Shown here piece by piece: positions 26,672 through 35,697 of a DNA stretch of 64,000 nt. How positions within the stretch are numbered: the stretch's first letter is position 1; every line of letters begins with the position of its first letter. This stretch comes from Allomuricauda sp. M10. Its GTDB lineage: Bacteria > Bacteroidota > Bacteroidia > Flavobacteriales > Flavobacteriaceae. The translations under genes were made by a program, and so were the position numbers. The stretch spans positions 372,001-436,000 of the forward strand of contig NZ_JAJGBN010000001.1 of assembly GCF_020782875.1 (NCBI RefSeq). Direction: 5' to 3'. A model generated the notes under the pieces. That model did not search any database. It was given only the letters and a program-made list of their open reading frames with translations, and was not told the origin of the DNA.

Positions 26672-27726
26672 CTCTTCTGTTCTTTGTTGAAATACACCAG
26701 GTAATAGTACATTTGGCGTTCTTCGTCCCAACCTTTTTCCACAAATTTTTCCGCAGATTCCGGGTTGATGAAATCCAGTTTAATTTGGATATTGGTATCC
26801 AAATTGATGACATTCTTGATCTTTCTTCTGGCGTCGCTCACCGCTTTATTGGCAATATCGAAGTTGGAAACATCCTCAATGCTGTATTTCGGTCCTTTTT
26901 CCACTTTGTAATGTTTGAACTCGGGGATCAATTCCGGGTTTTCCATCACGTCGTTCAAAAAGGCAGTTTCCTCAAACGCGTCGTTTTTAGCAAAATGGTT
27001 CACCGCTCGGTTCATGAACAAAACTTCCTGTTGTTTGTCCTCGGCAGGTAAAACCACATCCTTGGCAAAGTTCTGGCAGAATTTCAGGTAGTTTTTGGTG
27101 TAGAAATTCTCATCGGTCAAGGGAATCAATCCCAAAAAGTTTTCCAACCAATATTTGGCGTCGTAGCGGTTACTGTCCACTGACAACACTTTGTAACCTT
27201 CCTCTTTTTCCACATTGAAGACAATACAGCCCTTATCAAGTTTGTTGACATTGATGCCTTGTTTGATCAATATTTCCAGATTTTGTTCCGTTTCCTTGAA
27301 CTGAAGAAAATCGTGTTTCAACTCACTTTTAAAAATACCTACAGCATCTGTTTTCTTGTTGTCGATGACCACATCCGAAAAATGAACCACGTACACCTCT
27401 CCACTTTTGATATGCGGATGGTTGGATTGATCATAAAGGTATTGGGTAATCTTTTTGGAAAGTTCGTGTCCGTTGGCCGGGTTCTCGAATATGCCGGATA
27501 CAGCGGTGAACACATCGTTGAACTCCACGTCCACATCATTGGCAAATCTGTAATAGTTCTCCTCTTTTTCCCTGAACGGCCTGAAAAAATATTCTTTGAG
27601 CAAGCCCGCCATTTCATCGTTCAAAGTGAAGGGTTCCGAGGATAAAAACGCAGCTTCGTTCTTGCTTTTGTTTCCTACTCGGTGGAGTGAAAGACTTTCG
27701 ATTTGGGCAGTATATAGGTTTAGCAT
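26668..27726 (-). CDS. 37-kDa nucleoid-associated protein (NdpA/YejK-like)
   Basis: The 352-residue product is of the NdpA/YejK family, which binds the nucleoid; the exact role is unknown. Supporting features are the N-terminal IESLSLHRVGNKSKNEAAFLSSEPF, the centre SGEVYVVHFSDVVIDNKKTDAVGIFKSE and the ending INPESAEKFVEKGWDEERQMYYYLVYF. It converges on the kinase-like gene and lies downstream of the ORF-3-like gene at 27789, 62 nt away. Confidence 0.85.
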   Translation of the reverse strand: MLNLYTAQIESLSLHRVGNKSKNEAAFLSSEPFTLNDEMAGLLKEYFFRPFREKEENYYRFANDVDVEFNDVFTAVSGIFENPANGHELSKKITQYLYDQSNHPHIKSGEVYVVHFSDVVIDNKKTDAVGIFKSELKHDFLQFKETEQNLEILIKQGINVNKLDKGCIVFNVEKEEGYKVLSVDSNRYDAKYWLENFLGLIPLTDENFYTKNYLKFCQNFAKDVVLPAEDKQQEVLFMNRAVNHFAKNDAFEETAFLNDVMENPELIPEFKHYKVEKGPKYSIEDVSNFDIANKAVSDARRKIKNVINLDTNIQIKLDFINPESAEKFVEKGWDEERQMYYYLVYFNKEQKS

Positions 27727-27788
27727 TTTTTGGGTAAAGAATTAAGGGTTTATGGTGAAAGGGTTTATGGTGAAAGGTTGCGATTGAT

Positions 27789-28301
27789 TTAATTCCAATT
27801 TTCATCAAAATCCATATCATCGTAACTGTCGAGAAAGTCGTCATCTTCATCAAAGTTGTCTTCCAACTCGCCTTCCTCAGCCTCAAAATTTTTCTCAGGC
27901 GGCGAATCGGGCAATTCCCCAAAACTGAACAATAAACGTGGGTAAACAGCACCGTCTTCTTTTTCTACGATATCTGCCAACTCCACAAAAAAGGTCCACA
28001 TGCTGAAAAAATCGTACACATAGATCAATTTTGGTGTCTGTTCGGTAAGCACGTCATCCAAACCGGTCTCGTTCATCAACCGCACTTCGGAACCACTGTC
28101 GCTCATGTCAAAAAGGGCTATTTCCTCATCTTGGTTCCATTCTTCGTCACAGGTGTAAAAAGAAGCCATTTCTCCACCTTCAAAACCAAAGGCCTGGGTT
28201 ATGGCATTGTGTAATTCTTCTAAAGTATTGTTGTCCTCAATCTCGATATCCCTGAAGATATCTTCCTCAGCATCAAGTATTATCCTGATTTTATAAATCA
28301 T
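27789..28301 (-). CDS. Plasmid pRiA4b ORF-3-like protein
   Basis: The 170-residue product has the ORF-3-like beta-grasp fold: an opening strand YKIRIILD, then NTLEELHNAITQAFGFEGGEMASFY and the later YVYDFFSMWTFFVELADI. The C-terminal ~45 residues are strongly acidic (stretches such as DEDDDFLDSYDDMDFDENWN). Databases also label this family IS1096 passenger TnpR, but no transposon ends or transposase are near. Function unknown. Confidence 0.8.
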   Translation of the reverse strand: MIYKIRIILDAEEDIFRDIEIEDNNTLEELHNAITQAFGFEGGEMASFYTCDEEWNQDEEIALFDMSDSGSEVRLMNETGLDDVLTEQTPKLIYVYDFFSMWTFFVELADIVEKEDGAVYPRLLFSFGELPDSPPEKNFEAEEGELEDNFDEDDDFLDSYDDMDFDENWN

Positions 28302-28344
28302 CCAAAAATTTTTAAAGTGGGCACAAAGTTACAATAAATAGACC

Positions 28345-29358
28345 TTATTTGGTGAACCGGTGTAAGGTAAAAGTCATGGTGGCCAATAGAATAAATGCCC
28401 CGATCTGATGTGCAATTCCCAGCCACAGGGGAACGGCGTAGATCAAGGTGAGTACTCCCAATATAAATTGTACGAACACCATGGCCAAAAGTATTTTTAG
28501 TCCCTTTTCCTGCAAGAAGGTGCGCTCTATTTTGCGTGTCTTGAACCAAATTGCCAAAATGAATCCGACCACCACATAGGCCAGATACCGATGCACAAAC
28601 TGTACACCGCTTTTGCCTTCAAAAAAGTTCTTGATTACGGGTTGTTGTTCAATATAGACGGTTTCATGAATCAGTTTTCCTTCGCTCATCAACGGCCAAT
28701 GGTTGTGGATGAAACCTGCATCCAAACCGGCCACAAAAGCACCCCAAATAATTTGGGGGAGAAGCACGACCAAAGCGAAACGAATTAGGTTCCTGATCTT
28801 GGTATTGACTGCTTTTTTATCGGGATAGATCAAATCCAAAGCAACCCAAAGGCTGTAGGCAAAGGTGAGGAAGGCCGTGGTTAAATGCGCGGCCAACCTA
28901 AAGTGGGACACATCAGGACGATCCACCAATCCGCTTTTTACCATGTACCAACCCAAGAATCCTTGAAATCCGCCCATAATCAACAGGATAATCGCCTTTT
29001 TTGTTGTGGCTCTGTCCAATTTTTTGGTAACCAAAAAGAATAGGAATGGCAAAATGAAAACGATACCAATAAAGCGACCAATGAACCGATGCAGCCATTC
29101 CCAAAAATAGATGTCCTTAAAATCCTCCAGACTAAAATGACTGTTCAACTTTTGGTATTCTGGGTATTGTTGGTACAGTTCAAAAGCTTCCTTCCATTCC
29201 TGTTCGTTCATGGGAGGGAGGGTACCTTGAATCAATTTATAGTCTGAAATGGATAATCCGGAATGGGTAAGGCGGGTAATTCCCCCTACCAAAACCATGA
29301 TAAAAATGAGTACACAACCCGTTAACAACCAATACACTACGTATTTGTTCTTTTTCAT
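28345..29358 (-). CDS. ctaA: Heme A synthase, COX15/CtaA family
   Basis: Inner-membrane enzyme that oxidises the heme O methyl group to give heme A for cytochrome oxidase. The 337-residue product has about eight transmembrane helices. Family motifs are GGITRLTHSGLSISDYKLIQGTLPP near the start, WEWLHRFIGR with a heme-binding His, FVHRYLAY and the last-helix histidine GIAHQIGAF. It overlaps the upstream CCA-enzyme stop by 4 nt on the minus strand (start within stop), suggesting translational coupling. Confidence 0.93.
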   Translation of the reverse strand: MKKNKYVVYWLLTGCVLIFIMVLVGGITRLTHSGLSISDYKLIQGTLPPMNEQEWKEAFELYQQYPEYQKLNSHFSLEDFKDIYFWEWLHRFIGRFIGIVFILPFLFFLVTKKLDRATTKKAIILLIMGGFQGFLGWYMVKSGLVDRPDVSHFRLAAHLTTAFLTFAYSLWVALDLIYPDKKAVNTKIRNLIRFALVVLLPQIIWGAFVAGLDAGFIHNHWPLMSEGKLIHETVYIEQQPVIKNFFEGKSGVQFVHRYLAYVVVGFILAIWFKTRKIERTFLQEKGLKILLAMVFVQFILGVLTLIYAVPLWLGIAHQIGAFILLATMTFTLHRFTK

Positions 29359-30785
29359 TTCGAGTGGACTTTTAGGTTCAATGATTTGCCTTTTTCCAAC
29401 ATAAATTGATAGGCGGCTTCGTATTCGTTCGGGATTTCACCTTCCAAAATGGCTTCTTTGATAGCATCTTTGATGATGCCTATCTCCTTGGAAGGTTTTA
29501 GGTTGAAGGTTTCCATGATCTCTTCCCCAGAGACCGGAGGTTGAAAGTTTCGGACGTGGTCCCGCTCTTCGACCTCCACTATTTTTTGACGAACAATCTG
29601 AAAATTGTTCTTGTATTTCTTCTGTTTCTTCGGATTTTTTGTGGTGATGTCGGCTTCGCACAACGTCATCAAGTCGTCCACAAAATCTCCGGCATCAAAG
29701 ACCAATCGGCGTACTGCGGAATCCGTGACATGATCTTCGGACAGGATGATGGGCCTAGAGCTCATCAATACCATTTTTTGAACGAACTTCATTTTTTCGT
29801 TCAGCGGCATCCGAAGCCTTTTGAACAATTTGTACACCATTTTGGAACCCACAAATTCGTGACCGTGGAAAGTCCACCCGATTTTATTATGGAATTTTTT
29901 AGTGGGTGCCTTGCCAATATCATGCAGCAGAGCGGCCCAACGCAACCAAAGGTTGTCGGTAGTTTCCGAGATATTGTCCACCACTTCCAATGTGTGCCAA
30001 AAATTGTCCTTGTGTCGCTGTCCTTCCACTTCCTCAATGCCTTGCAAAGCTGTCAGTTCTGGGAGGATTAATGGAAGCAAACCCGTTTGGTGCATCAATT
30101 TAAAACCAATTGAGGGTTTGGGACTCATCAAGATTTTGTTCATCTCGTCCACAATACGTTCCTTGGAAACAATTTCTATCCGTTCCTTGTTTTCCGAGAT
30201 GGCCTGAAGCGATTTCAGTTCAATGGTAAAATGCAGTTGTGTGGCAAATCGAATGGCACGCATCATGCGCAAGGGATCATCGGAATAGGTAATCCCCGGT
30301 TCAAGTGGCGTGCGTAATATTTTTTGGTCCAGATCGGACAATCCGTTGAAGGGGTCCAACAGAGTGCCGAAGTTGTCCTTGTTCAAGGCCAGTGCCAAGG
30401 CGTTGATAGTGAAATCGCGTCGATTTTGATCGTCTTGCAAAGAGCCATCTTCCACAACAGGTTTTCTGCTGTCATGATGGTAACTTTCTTTGCGTGCGCC
30501 TACAAACTCTAACTCTAAGTCGAGATGTTTGATCATGGCCGTGCCGAAATTCTTGAACACGGAAATTTCTGGTTTTCCTTTGAGTTTGGAAGCCACTTTT
30601 TTGGCCAGTTCAATACCGCTGCCAATGGCAACAATGTCGATGTCTTTTGGAGTGCCCCGTTTCAAAAGATAATCCCTCACAAATCCACCGATCACATAGG
30701 AATCAACGCCAAGTTCGTCCGAGGCTTCGCCGATCAGTTTAAAAATGGGATGTTTTAGGGCTTCTGTGTGCAACTCCTTCGTCAT
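29355..30785 (-). CDS. CCA tRNA nucleotidyltransferase with HD domain
   Basis: Adds or repairs the 3' CCA of tRNAs, or tRNA-poly(A) polymerase family. The 476-residue product has the class II nucleotidyltransferase head SYVIGGFVRDYLLKRGTPKDIDIVAIG with its metal-binding DxD. RRDFTINALAL and the SDDPLRMMRAIRFATQL neck motif follow, then an HD phosphohydrolase domain with LLHDIGKAPTKKF (about residue 290). It sits between sua5 (upstream, adjacent) and ctaA (4-nt overlap), in one minus-strand operon. Confidence 0.93.
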   Translation of the reverse strand: MTKELHTEALKHPIFKLIGEASDELGVDSYVIGGFVRDYLLKRGTPKDIDIVAIGSGIELAKKVASKLKGKPEISVFKNFGTAMIKHLDLELEFVGARKESYHHDSRKPVVEDGSLQDDQNRRDFTINALALALNKDNFGTLLDPFNGLSDLDQKILRTPLEPGITYSDDPLRMMRAIRFATQLHFTIELKSLQAISENKERIEIVSKERIVDEMNKILMSPKPSIGFKLMHQTGLLPLILPELTALQGIEEVEGQRHKDNFWHTLEVVDNISETTDNLWLRWAALLHDIGKAPTKKFHNKIGWTFHGHEFVGSKMVYKLFKRLRMPLNEKMKFVQKMVLMSSRPIILSEDHVTDSAVRRLVFDAGDFVDDLMTLCEADITTKNPKKQKKYKNNFQIVRQKIVEVEERDHVRNFQPPVSGEEIMETFNLKPSKEIGIIKDAIKEAILEGEIPNEYEAAYQFMLEKGKSLNLKVHSK

Positions 30786-31346
30786 TTATTCGCGGATTAC
30801 CTTTACCTGGCCATCATTACTCAATTTGATGATGGAAGAGGGAACGGCATTTTTATTTACGTCCGGCAAATTTACCACATAGTCCACTCCTTTTAAAATT
30901 TCAGGGGCGATATCCTTGAATTGTTTTGGGGTGGGTTCCCCGGAGATGTTGGCCGAGGTGGAAACAATGGGTTTTCCAAATTTGTTGATCAGGTATTGGC
31001 AGAATTTATCCGATGCCACTCTGATGCCTAAGGTATTGTCTTCAGCCACGAGGTTTTCTGCAACTCCCTTGGGTTCATCAAACACGATGGTGGTGGGTTT
31101 GGTGGAAAGGTCTATAATGTCGTAGGCCACGTCAGGTACTTGCTTTACATGGCGTTCCAACATGCCTTGGTTGCCCACCAAACAAATAAGTGCCTTACTG
31201 TCTTCCCGTTTTTTTAGGGCATACACTTTTTTAACGGCTTCAGGGTCGGTGGCGTCGCAACCAATTCCCCAGACCGTGTCGGTAGGATAGAGGATGAGTC
31301 CGCCCTCCTTCAATATTTTGATACAGTTGTTTATTTCTTCAGTCAT
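30786..31346 (-). CDS. L-threonylcarbamoyladenylate synthase (Sua5/YrdC)
   Basis: First enzyme of the tRNA t6A37 pathway: makes threonylcarbamoyl-AMP from threonine, bicarbonate and ATP. The 186-residue YrdC domain shows GGLILYPTDTVWGIGCDA, VYALKKREDSK with substrate-binding Lys and Arg, and the ending PIVSTSANISGEPTP. The short form lacks the Sua5 C-terminal domain. It directly adjoins the CCA-enzyme gene, a tRNA-processing pair. Confidence 0.93.
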   Translation of the reverse strand: MTEEINNCIKILKEGGLILYPTDTVWGIGCDATDPEAVKKVYALKKREDSKALICLVGNQGMLERHVKQVPDVAYDIIDLSTKPTTIVFDEPKGVAENLVAEDNTLGIRVASDKFCQYLINKFGKPIVSTSANISGEPTPKQFKDIAPEILKGVDYVVNLPDVNKNAVPSSIIKLSNDGQVKVIRE

Positions 31347-31355
31347 GCTGTTGCG

Positions 31356-32429
31356 TTACTCTTTGTTTTCTAGGAAGTTGATATATCTGTTTTTTTGTTC
31401 CTTAAATGTCCATTTATCCGAAACGTAGTCTTTTTTGCCAATCTCCCCATTTGAAATTTTTGTAAAGATCTCTGATAATTCGTTGGCATTTTCATAAAAT
31501 AGGGAATGTGAAGCCATGTCCTGAATATGTTCAAGGCCTTGGGGAGAAATGAGGTTTATCCCGTAACCGAAAGCTAGGTTGTAGGATCCCATGATTTTGA
31601 ATTTTGCATAGTTGTCTCCAACTGAACGTAATGGAATCAATATATAATCGGAGTTTTTAAGATATCCATGAAAGGCATCGTTTTCCAAAAAATCCTCAAA
31701 AGTGATGAAACAGTTTAAAAGATTGCGTTCCTTCAGGTATTCTAAAAATTCATTGTTTTTTTGTTCTTTCAGATAGGTGCTGCCTAAAATAAGAATCTTC
31801 AAATTGTCCTTGATGGGCATGCTTTCAAGAGCTTCGGCCACCAAATAATAATCCCTCCTGCCAAAATCCAATTTTCCGGGGATGCTTATCCAAACTTCAT
31901 CTTTGGGTTTTACGGGAAGTGGATTTTCATATTCTGGAAAAAAAATTGGGTAAAAACTTTTGATTTTGATTGAGTTGTCTTGCAGTGTAACGGAATCCAT
32001 TAAAAAGTCATTCAACACAAAAAAATGCTTTATTGCCTTGTTGATCAACTTTTGGGAGAAACTGTTGTTGACCTTTTTTAAATTGTGCAAAATGCCGAAA
32101 AGTGCAACTTTCCTTTTTAACAAATGACTCAGAAGGATAACCTCCAACCTAGAACTGGCCGTGTTGAAAATGGCTGTCCGAATCCCTTTCTTTCTGAGCT
32201 TTCGATACAACCGTGCAAGGAAGACAATCCGGTTTAATAGGTTTTTTTGTGAAATTTTGGAATAGAAAATGGTGTGGTCTACCTCGGATAAATATTCAGT
32301 GGCTCTTTCGAAAATCTCTTGACTGACGACCAATGTGACTTCATATTCTGCATGTTTAAGAAACTTTATTTGAGAATATAGACATTCGTCGTGATAGGAG
32401 TTGAACTCAATTAGAGCGACTTTTTTCAT
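31356..32429 (-). CDS. GT-B-type glycosyltransferase-like protein
   Basis: The 357-residue product has two Rossmann-like halves. The N-terminal half contains KKVALIEFNSYHDECLYSQIKFLK and FGILHNLKKVN. The C-terminal half contains WISIPGKLDFGRRDYYLVAEAL, LKILILGSTYL and DYILIPLRSVGDNY, consistent with a GT4-like fold. The donor and acceptor are unknown. The gene is AT-richer than the operon before it and adjoins two other glycosyltransferases, so it may belong to a variable surface-polysaccharide patch. Confidence 0.72.
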   Translation of the reverse strand: MKKVALIEFNSYHDECLYSQIKFLKHAEYEVTLVVSQEIFERATEYLSEVDHTIFYSKISQKNLLNRIVFLARLYRKLRKKGIRTAIFNTASSRLEVILLSHLLKRKVALFGILHNLKKVNNSFSQKLINKAIKHFFVLNDFLMDSVTLQDNSIKIKSFYPIFFPEYENPLPVKPKDEVWISIPGKLDFGRRDYYLVAEALESMPIKDNLKILILGSTYLKEQKNNEFLEYLKERNLLNCFITFEDFLENDAFHGYLKNSDYILIPLRSVGDNYAKFKIMGSYNLAFGYGINLISPQGLEHIQDMASHSLFYENANELSEIFTKISNGEIGKKDYVSDKWTFKEQKNRYINFLENKE

Positions 32430-32490
32430 TTATGATGGTTAAAAAGAAAAGTACTTTTTGCAAAGTTATTCTTTAAATTACAGACTTTGC

Positions 32491-32498
32491 TATTTTTG
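32491..32498 (+). promoter_or_regulatory. -7 promoter element of the 32504 glycosyltransferase
   Basis: TATTTTTG is consensus. Because it ends 5 nt before the ATG at 32504, the message would be leaderless, or translation may begin at the in-frame ATG 32513. Confidence 0.5.
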
Positions 32499-32503
32499 CT
32501 TGA

Positions 32504-33337
32504 ATGAACCCGATGGAACAAGAAGCACCAAAAATTTCAGTGATCGTGAGTACCTACAATGCCGAGGAGTGGTTAAGGAAGGTGCTTTGGGGTTTCAATT
32601 GCCAAATTTTCAAGAATTTTGAAGTGGTGGTGGCCGATGACGGCTCCGGTCCCAAGACCAAAGCGTTGTTGGAGGAACTTTCCCAGCAGGTATTTTACCC
32701 GATCATCCATGTTTGGCAAGAGGATGATGGTTTTCAAAAATCAAGGATATTGAACAAAGCGGTAGAGGCCTGTAATGCCGATTATATTATCATGACCGAC
32801 GGGGATTGCATACCTAGGGAAGATTTTGTGGAGGTGCACTATATCAATAAAGAACCGGGTTATTTCATCTCAGGTGGATACTATATGTTGCCGATGAACA
32901 TTTCCAAATTGATTACTTTGGAAGACATTGAGAAACAGAATTGTTTCAACATTCATTGGTTAAAGGAAATGGGGATTCCACAGACCTTTAAAAACAACAA
33001 GCTTACGGCCAAAGGGTTTGTGTCCAAGTTTTTAAATACGTTCACCCCAACCAATGCCAGTTGGAACGGTCACAATTCATCAGGCTGGAAAAAGGATATC
33101 TGCAACGTGAACGGTTTTGACGAACGTATGCAATATGGCGGTCAGGATCGAGAATTGGGGGAGCGATTGTTCAACTTCGGCATCAAATCCAAACAATTGA
33201 GGTACAGTGCCGTTTGTGTTCATCTGGATCATAAGCGAGGGTACAAAACCCCGGAATCCATTGCTAAAAATCAATCGATAAGAAAAGAGACCAGGTCACA
33301 AAAGATGGTTTGGACCCACTACGGCATCACCAAGTAA
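32504..33337 (+). CDS. GT2-family glycosyltransferase
   Basis: GT-A fold transferase of 277 residues: ISVIVSTYNAEEWLRKVLWGF nucleotide-binding start, EVVVADDGSG, and the metal-binding DGDCIPR. The second half has WNGHNSSGWKKDICNVNGFDERMQYGGQDRELGERL, typical of the galactosyltransferase-like (Glyco_transf_7C) part. It probably extends an envelope or LPS glycan. It converges on the next gene with a 19-bp overlap of the coding ends. The start could be 32504 or 32513. Confidence 0.87.
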   Translation: MNPMEQEAPKISVIVSTYNAEEWLRKVLWGFNCQIFKNFEVVVADDGSGPKTKALLEELSQQVFYPIIHVWQEDDGFQKSRILNKAVEACNADYIIMTDGDCIPREDFVEVHYINKEPGYFISGGYYMLPMNISKLITLEDIEKQNCFNIHWLKEMGIPQTFKNNKLTAKGFVSKFLNTFTPTNASWNGHNSSGWKKDICNVNGFDERMQYGGQDRELGERLFNFGIKSKQLRYSAVCVHLDHKRGYKTPESIAKNQSIRKETRSQKMVWTHYGITK

Positions 33338-34122
33338 TAGGCTAGCTCGTTCTTTTTTTCCAATCTTTTGCGTTCCTTGAATCTTTCCAAAACCCCAAGG
33401 GCATTCAGATAGCAGATGGTCATACCTTTTTTTCCATCCAAAAAACCTAGGCGGATGATGTAGTGATTGAAAAACTTCCAAGCTGGTTTTACCACCATCA
33501 TAAGATAATTGAAATGCTTTTCTTTATAAAAATCCTCTTTGGCCTTTAACTGACCATATTTGAGCATTTTACTTTTGTAATCCTCGTAATCCTTGTAGCA
33601 ATAGTGGATCAGTTTTTCTTTTAGGATTCCTGATTTTCCATCGACTTCCAAGGTTTCATGTACAATTTTCTTGTCGGTAAAACAAGCCTTGCTTTTTCTG
33701 AAAAGTCTGTGGTTCTTATCGGTTTGCCAGCCACTAAAGTTGAGAGGCTGGTTTTGGAACATGAATTTTCTATAAAACCAATAGGCCTGATCGGCTTCGG
33801 GATTGTTAATGGTAGCAATGATTTCTTTTTGAAGGGCCTCGGTCACTACTTCATCGGCATCCAAAAACAAGACCCAATCGTTGGCAGCCTGTTTTAAGGT
33901 GAAGGTTTTTTGAGACGTGAAATTCTCGAAAGGATTTTGGATTATCCTCACTTTGGGATGGTTCTTTAAATATTCGTAGGTGCCATCGGTGCTGAAGGAA
34001 TCTACTACAATAATTTCATCAGCAAAGGAAACGGAATCGATACATTTTTCAATGTAACCCATTTCATTGTAAGTGATGATCAACGCTGATAATTTTTGCT
34101 TTGAGGTGCTCAATCCAGCCAT
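33319..34122 (-). CDS. GT2-family glycosyltransferase, WaaE/KdtX-like
   Basis: The 267-residue product has the GT-A start LSALIITYNEMGYIEKCIDSVSFADEIIVVDSFSTDGT, the metal motif FLDADEVV and the LPS-core-transferase feature ENFTSQKTFTLKQA. A C-terminal amphipathic region contains WKFFNHYIIRLGFLDGKKG. This pattern fits beta-1,4-glucosyltransferases that modify lipopolysaccharide core (WaaE/KdtX). It overlaps the convergent GT2 gene at 33319-33337. Confidence 0.88.
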   Translation of the reverse strand: MAGLSTSKQKLSALIITYNEMGYIEKCIDSVSFADEIIVVDSFSTDGTYEYLKNHPKVRIIQNPFENFTSQKTFTLKQAANDWVLFLDADEVVTEALQKEIIATINNPEADQAYWFYRKFMFQNQPLNFSGWQTDKNHRLFRKSKACFTDKKIVHETLEVDGKSGILKEKLIHYCYKDYEDYKSKMLKYGQLKAKEDFYKEKHFNYLMMVVKPAWKFFNHYIIRLGFLDGKKGMTICYLNALGVLERFKERKRLEKKNELAYYLVMP

Positions 34123-34294
34123 ATTTATTGGTGTAGTGTTTAGGTATTTTACAAATCTATAACAAAAAAAAGGGTCAAAAATTGTTTATTGCTTTATTTT
34201 TCTTACAACAATCAGATCTTCATTTTCCCTACCGATTTTTTGTTAAAATCCAAATTTTGGGACGATCCTTTTCTAGTAGAGGCCAAAAAAGAAA

Positions 34295-34330
34295 TAGGGT
34301 TGCTTTTCTTTTTAGAAAAAAACAACCCTA
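34295..34330 (-). terminator. Terminator after dapD
   Basis: TAGGGTTG (34295-34302) pairs with CAACCCTA (34323-34330), with an inner TTTTCT/AGAAAA match. On the minus strand the stem is followed by a T-rich stretch. It serves dapD, whose stop is at 34368. Confidence 0.8.
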
Positions 34331-34367
34331 CTATCTTCTGTTCCTTTTGGAGAAGCAATTAATATGT

Positions 34368-35183
34368 TTATACTGCTACATCATGCTCTCTTAAGGCATT
34401 GTTCAACGATGTTTTCTTATCTGTACTTTCTTTTCGTTTGCCTATGATCAAGGCACAAGGCACTTGAAATTCCCCAGCAGGGAATTTTTTGGTATAACTA
34501 CCAGGGATGACAACCGAACGTGCGGGCACCCTTCCCTTTAGTTCAATAGGTTCATCACCCGTAACATCTATAATTTTGGTAGAAGCCGTCAACACTACAT
34601 TGGCGCCCAAAACCGCTTCTTTTTCAACGCGAACACCTTCAACCACAATACAACGTGATCCAATGAAGGCATTATCTTCAATGATAACCGGAGCAGCTTG
34701 CAATGGTTCCAGAACACCTCCGATACCAACACCACCACTCAAGTGAACGTTCTTGCCAATTTGGGCGCAACTACCCACAGTGGCCCAAGTATCCACCATA
34801 GTTCCTTCATCTACATAAGCCCCAATGTTTACATAGCTGGGCATTAGAATGGTTCCTTTTGAAATGTAAGCACCGTGTCTAGCCACTGCGTGGGGAACTA
34901 CTCGAACCCCTTTTTCCTGATAACCTCTTTTAAGCGGAATTTTATCGTGGTATTCAAAAATGCCCGCTTCCAGGACCTCCATTTTTTGGATTGGGAAGTA
35001 TAGAACCACGGCCTTTTTTACCCATTCGTTGATCTGCCATCCATCCTTGGTAGGTTCCGCGCAGCGCAATTCCCCCATGTCGATGAGGTCGATCACTTCG
35101 CGTATGGCCACTTTGGTCCTTTCGTCTTCCAACAATGCTCTATTGTCCCATGCTTCTTCAATAAGCGTCCTTAAATTGGTCAT
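34368..35183 (-). CDS. dapD: Tetrahydrodipicolinate N-succinyltransferase
   Basis: Adds a succinyl group to tetrahydrodipicolinate in diaminopimelate/lysine synthesis. The 271-residue product has an N-terminal helical domain and a left-handed beta-helix of hexapeptide repeats. VVPHAVARHGAYISKGTILMPSYVNIGAYVDEGTMVDTWATVG and HLSGGVGIGGVLEP are diagnostic. It supplies substrate for lysA at 14772 and for peptidoglycan. It is divergent from ruvX and ends at its own hairpin. Confidence 0.97.
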   Translation of the reverse strand: MTNLRTLIEEAWDNRALLEDERTKVAIREVIDLIDMGELRCAEPTKDGWQINEWVKKAVVLYFPIQKMEVLEAGIFEYHDKIPLKRGYQEKGVRVVPHAVARHGAYISKGTILMPSYVNIGAYVDEGTMVDTWATVGSCAQIGKNVHLSGGVGIGGVLEPLQAAPVIIEDNAFIGSRCIVVEGVRVEKEAVLGANVVLTASTKIIDVTGDEPIELKGRVPARSVVIPGSYTKKFPAGEFQVPCALIIGKRKESTDKKTSLNNALREHDVAV

Positions 35184-35200
35184 TTTTCTTAAAATTTTCG

Positions 35201-35208
35201 CAAAGATA
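35201..35208 (-). promoter_or_regulatory. -7 promoter element of dapD
   Basis: On the minus strand TATCTTTG fits TAnnTTTG, 17 nt before the dapD ATG. Confidence 0.6.
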
Positions 35209-35262
35209 CGGCCCTCCCCAGAATAATGACCGTCATTTTTAAGGGCATAACATTTTTAGGGT

Positions 35263-35270
35263 TATTTTTG
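35263..35270 (+). promoter_or_regulatory. -7 promoter element of ruvX
   Basis: TATTTTTG, 13 nt before the TTG start, implies a leader of only a few bases and supports 35284 as the start. Confidence 0.6.
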
Positions 35271-35283
35271 CCAAAAAATTGAC

Positions 35284-35694
35284 TTGGCAAGAATTTTGGC
35301 TTTGGATTATGGTAAGGTTAGAACAGGAATTGCGGTGACCGATGAGCTGCAATTGATCGCATCTGGACTTACCACAGTGGAGACCAAGGAGCTGATTCCC
35401 TTTTTGGAGAAGTATCTCAAGGAAGAGTCAGTAGAACGTTTTGTGATCGGGGAACCCAAACAAATGGACAATACCCCATCGGAGTCCGAAGCATTGATCC
35501 AAGATTTTTTGAAGAATTTGATAGCCAGGTTCCCAGCGATACCCGTGGAACGACAAGATGAGCGGTTTACCTCCAAATTGGCGTTCCAATCCATGTTGGA
35601 TAGCGGGTTGAAAAAGAGCAAGCGAAGGGACAAGGCCTTGGTTGATGAAATAAGTGCCACGCTCATATTGCAGGCATACCTTAACAGATTTTAG
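35284..35694 (+). CDS. ruvX: Holliday-junction resolvase-like protein YqgF/RuvX
   Basis: RNase H-fold protein linked to 16S rRNA 5'-end maturation (YqgF) and possibly junction resolution. The 136-residue product begins at TTG with ARILALDYGKVRTGIAVTDE, containing the catalytic Asp and the DxGxxRxGxA motif. FVIGEPKQMDNTPS and RQDERFTSKLA follow. No in-frame ATG precedes these motifs, so the TTG is required. It is 3 nt upstream of def and cotranscribed with it. Confidence 0.93.
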   Translation: MARILALDYGKVRTGIAVTDELQLIASGLTTVETKELIPFLEKYLKEESVERFVIGEPKQMDNTPSESEALIQDFLKNLIARFPAIPVERQDERFTSKLAFQSMLDSGLKKSKRRDKALVDEISATLILQAYLNRF

Positions 35695-35697
35695 TTT

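Noticed and set aside
27789-28301. Possible mobile element, because relatives are named IS1096 passenger TnpR
   Set aside because: No transposase, terminal inverted repeats or target duplication is visible; the name is inherited from a distant family member.
34182-34394. 70-codon ORF between the glycosyltransferase and dapD
   Set aside because: It runs across the dapD terminator hairpin and into the dapD 3' end, has no promoter of its own and is low-complexity Phe/Leu-rich.
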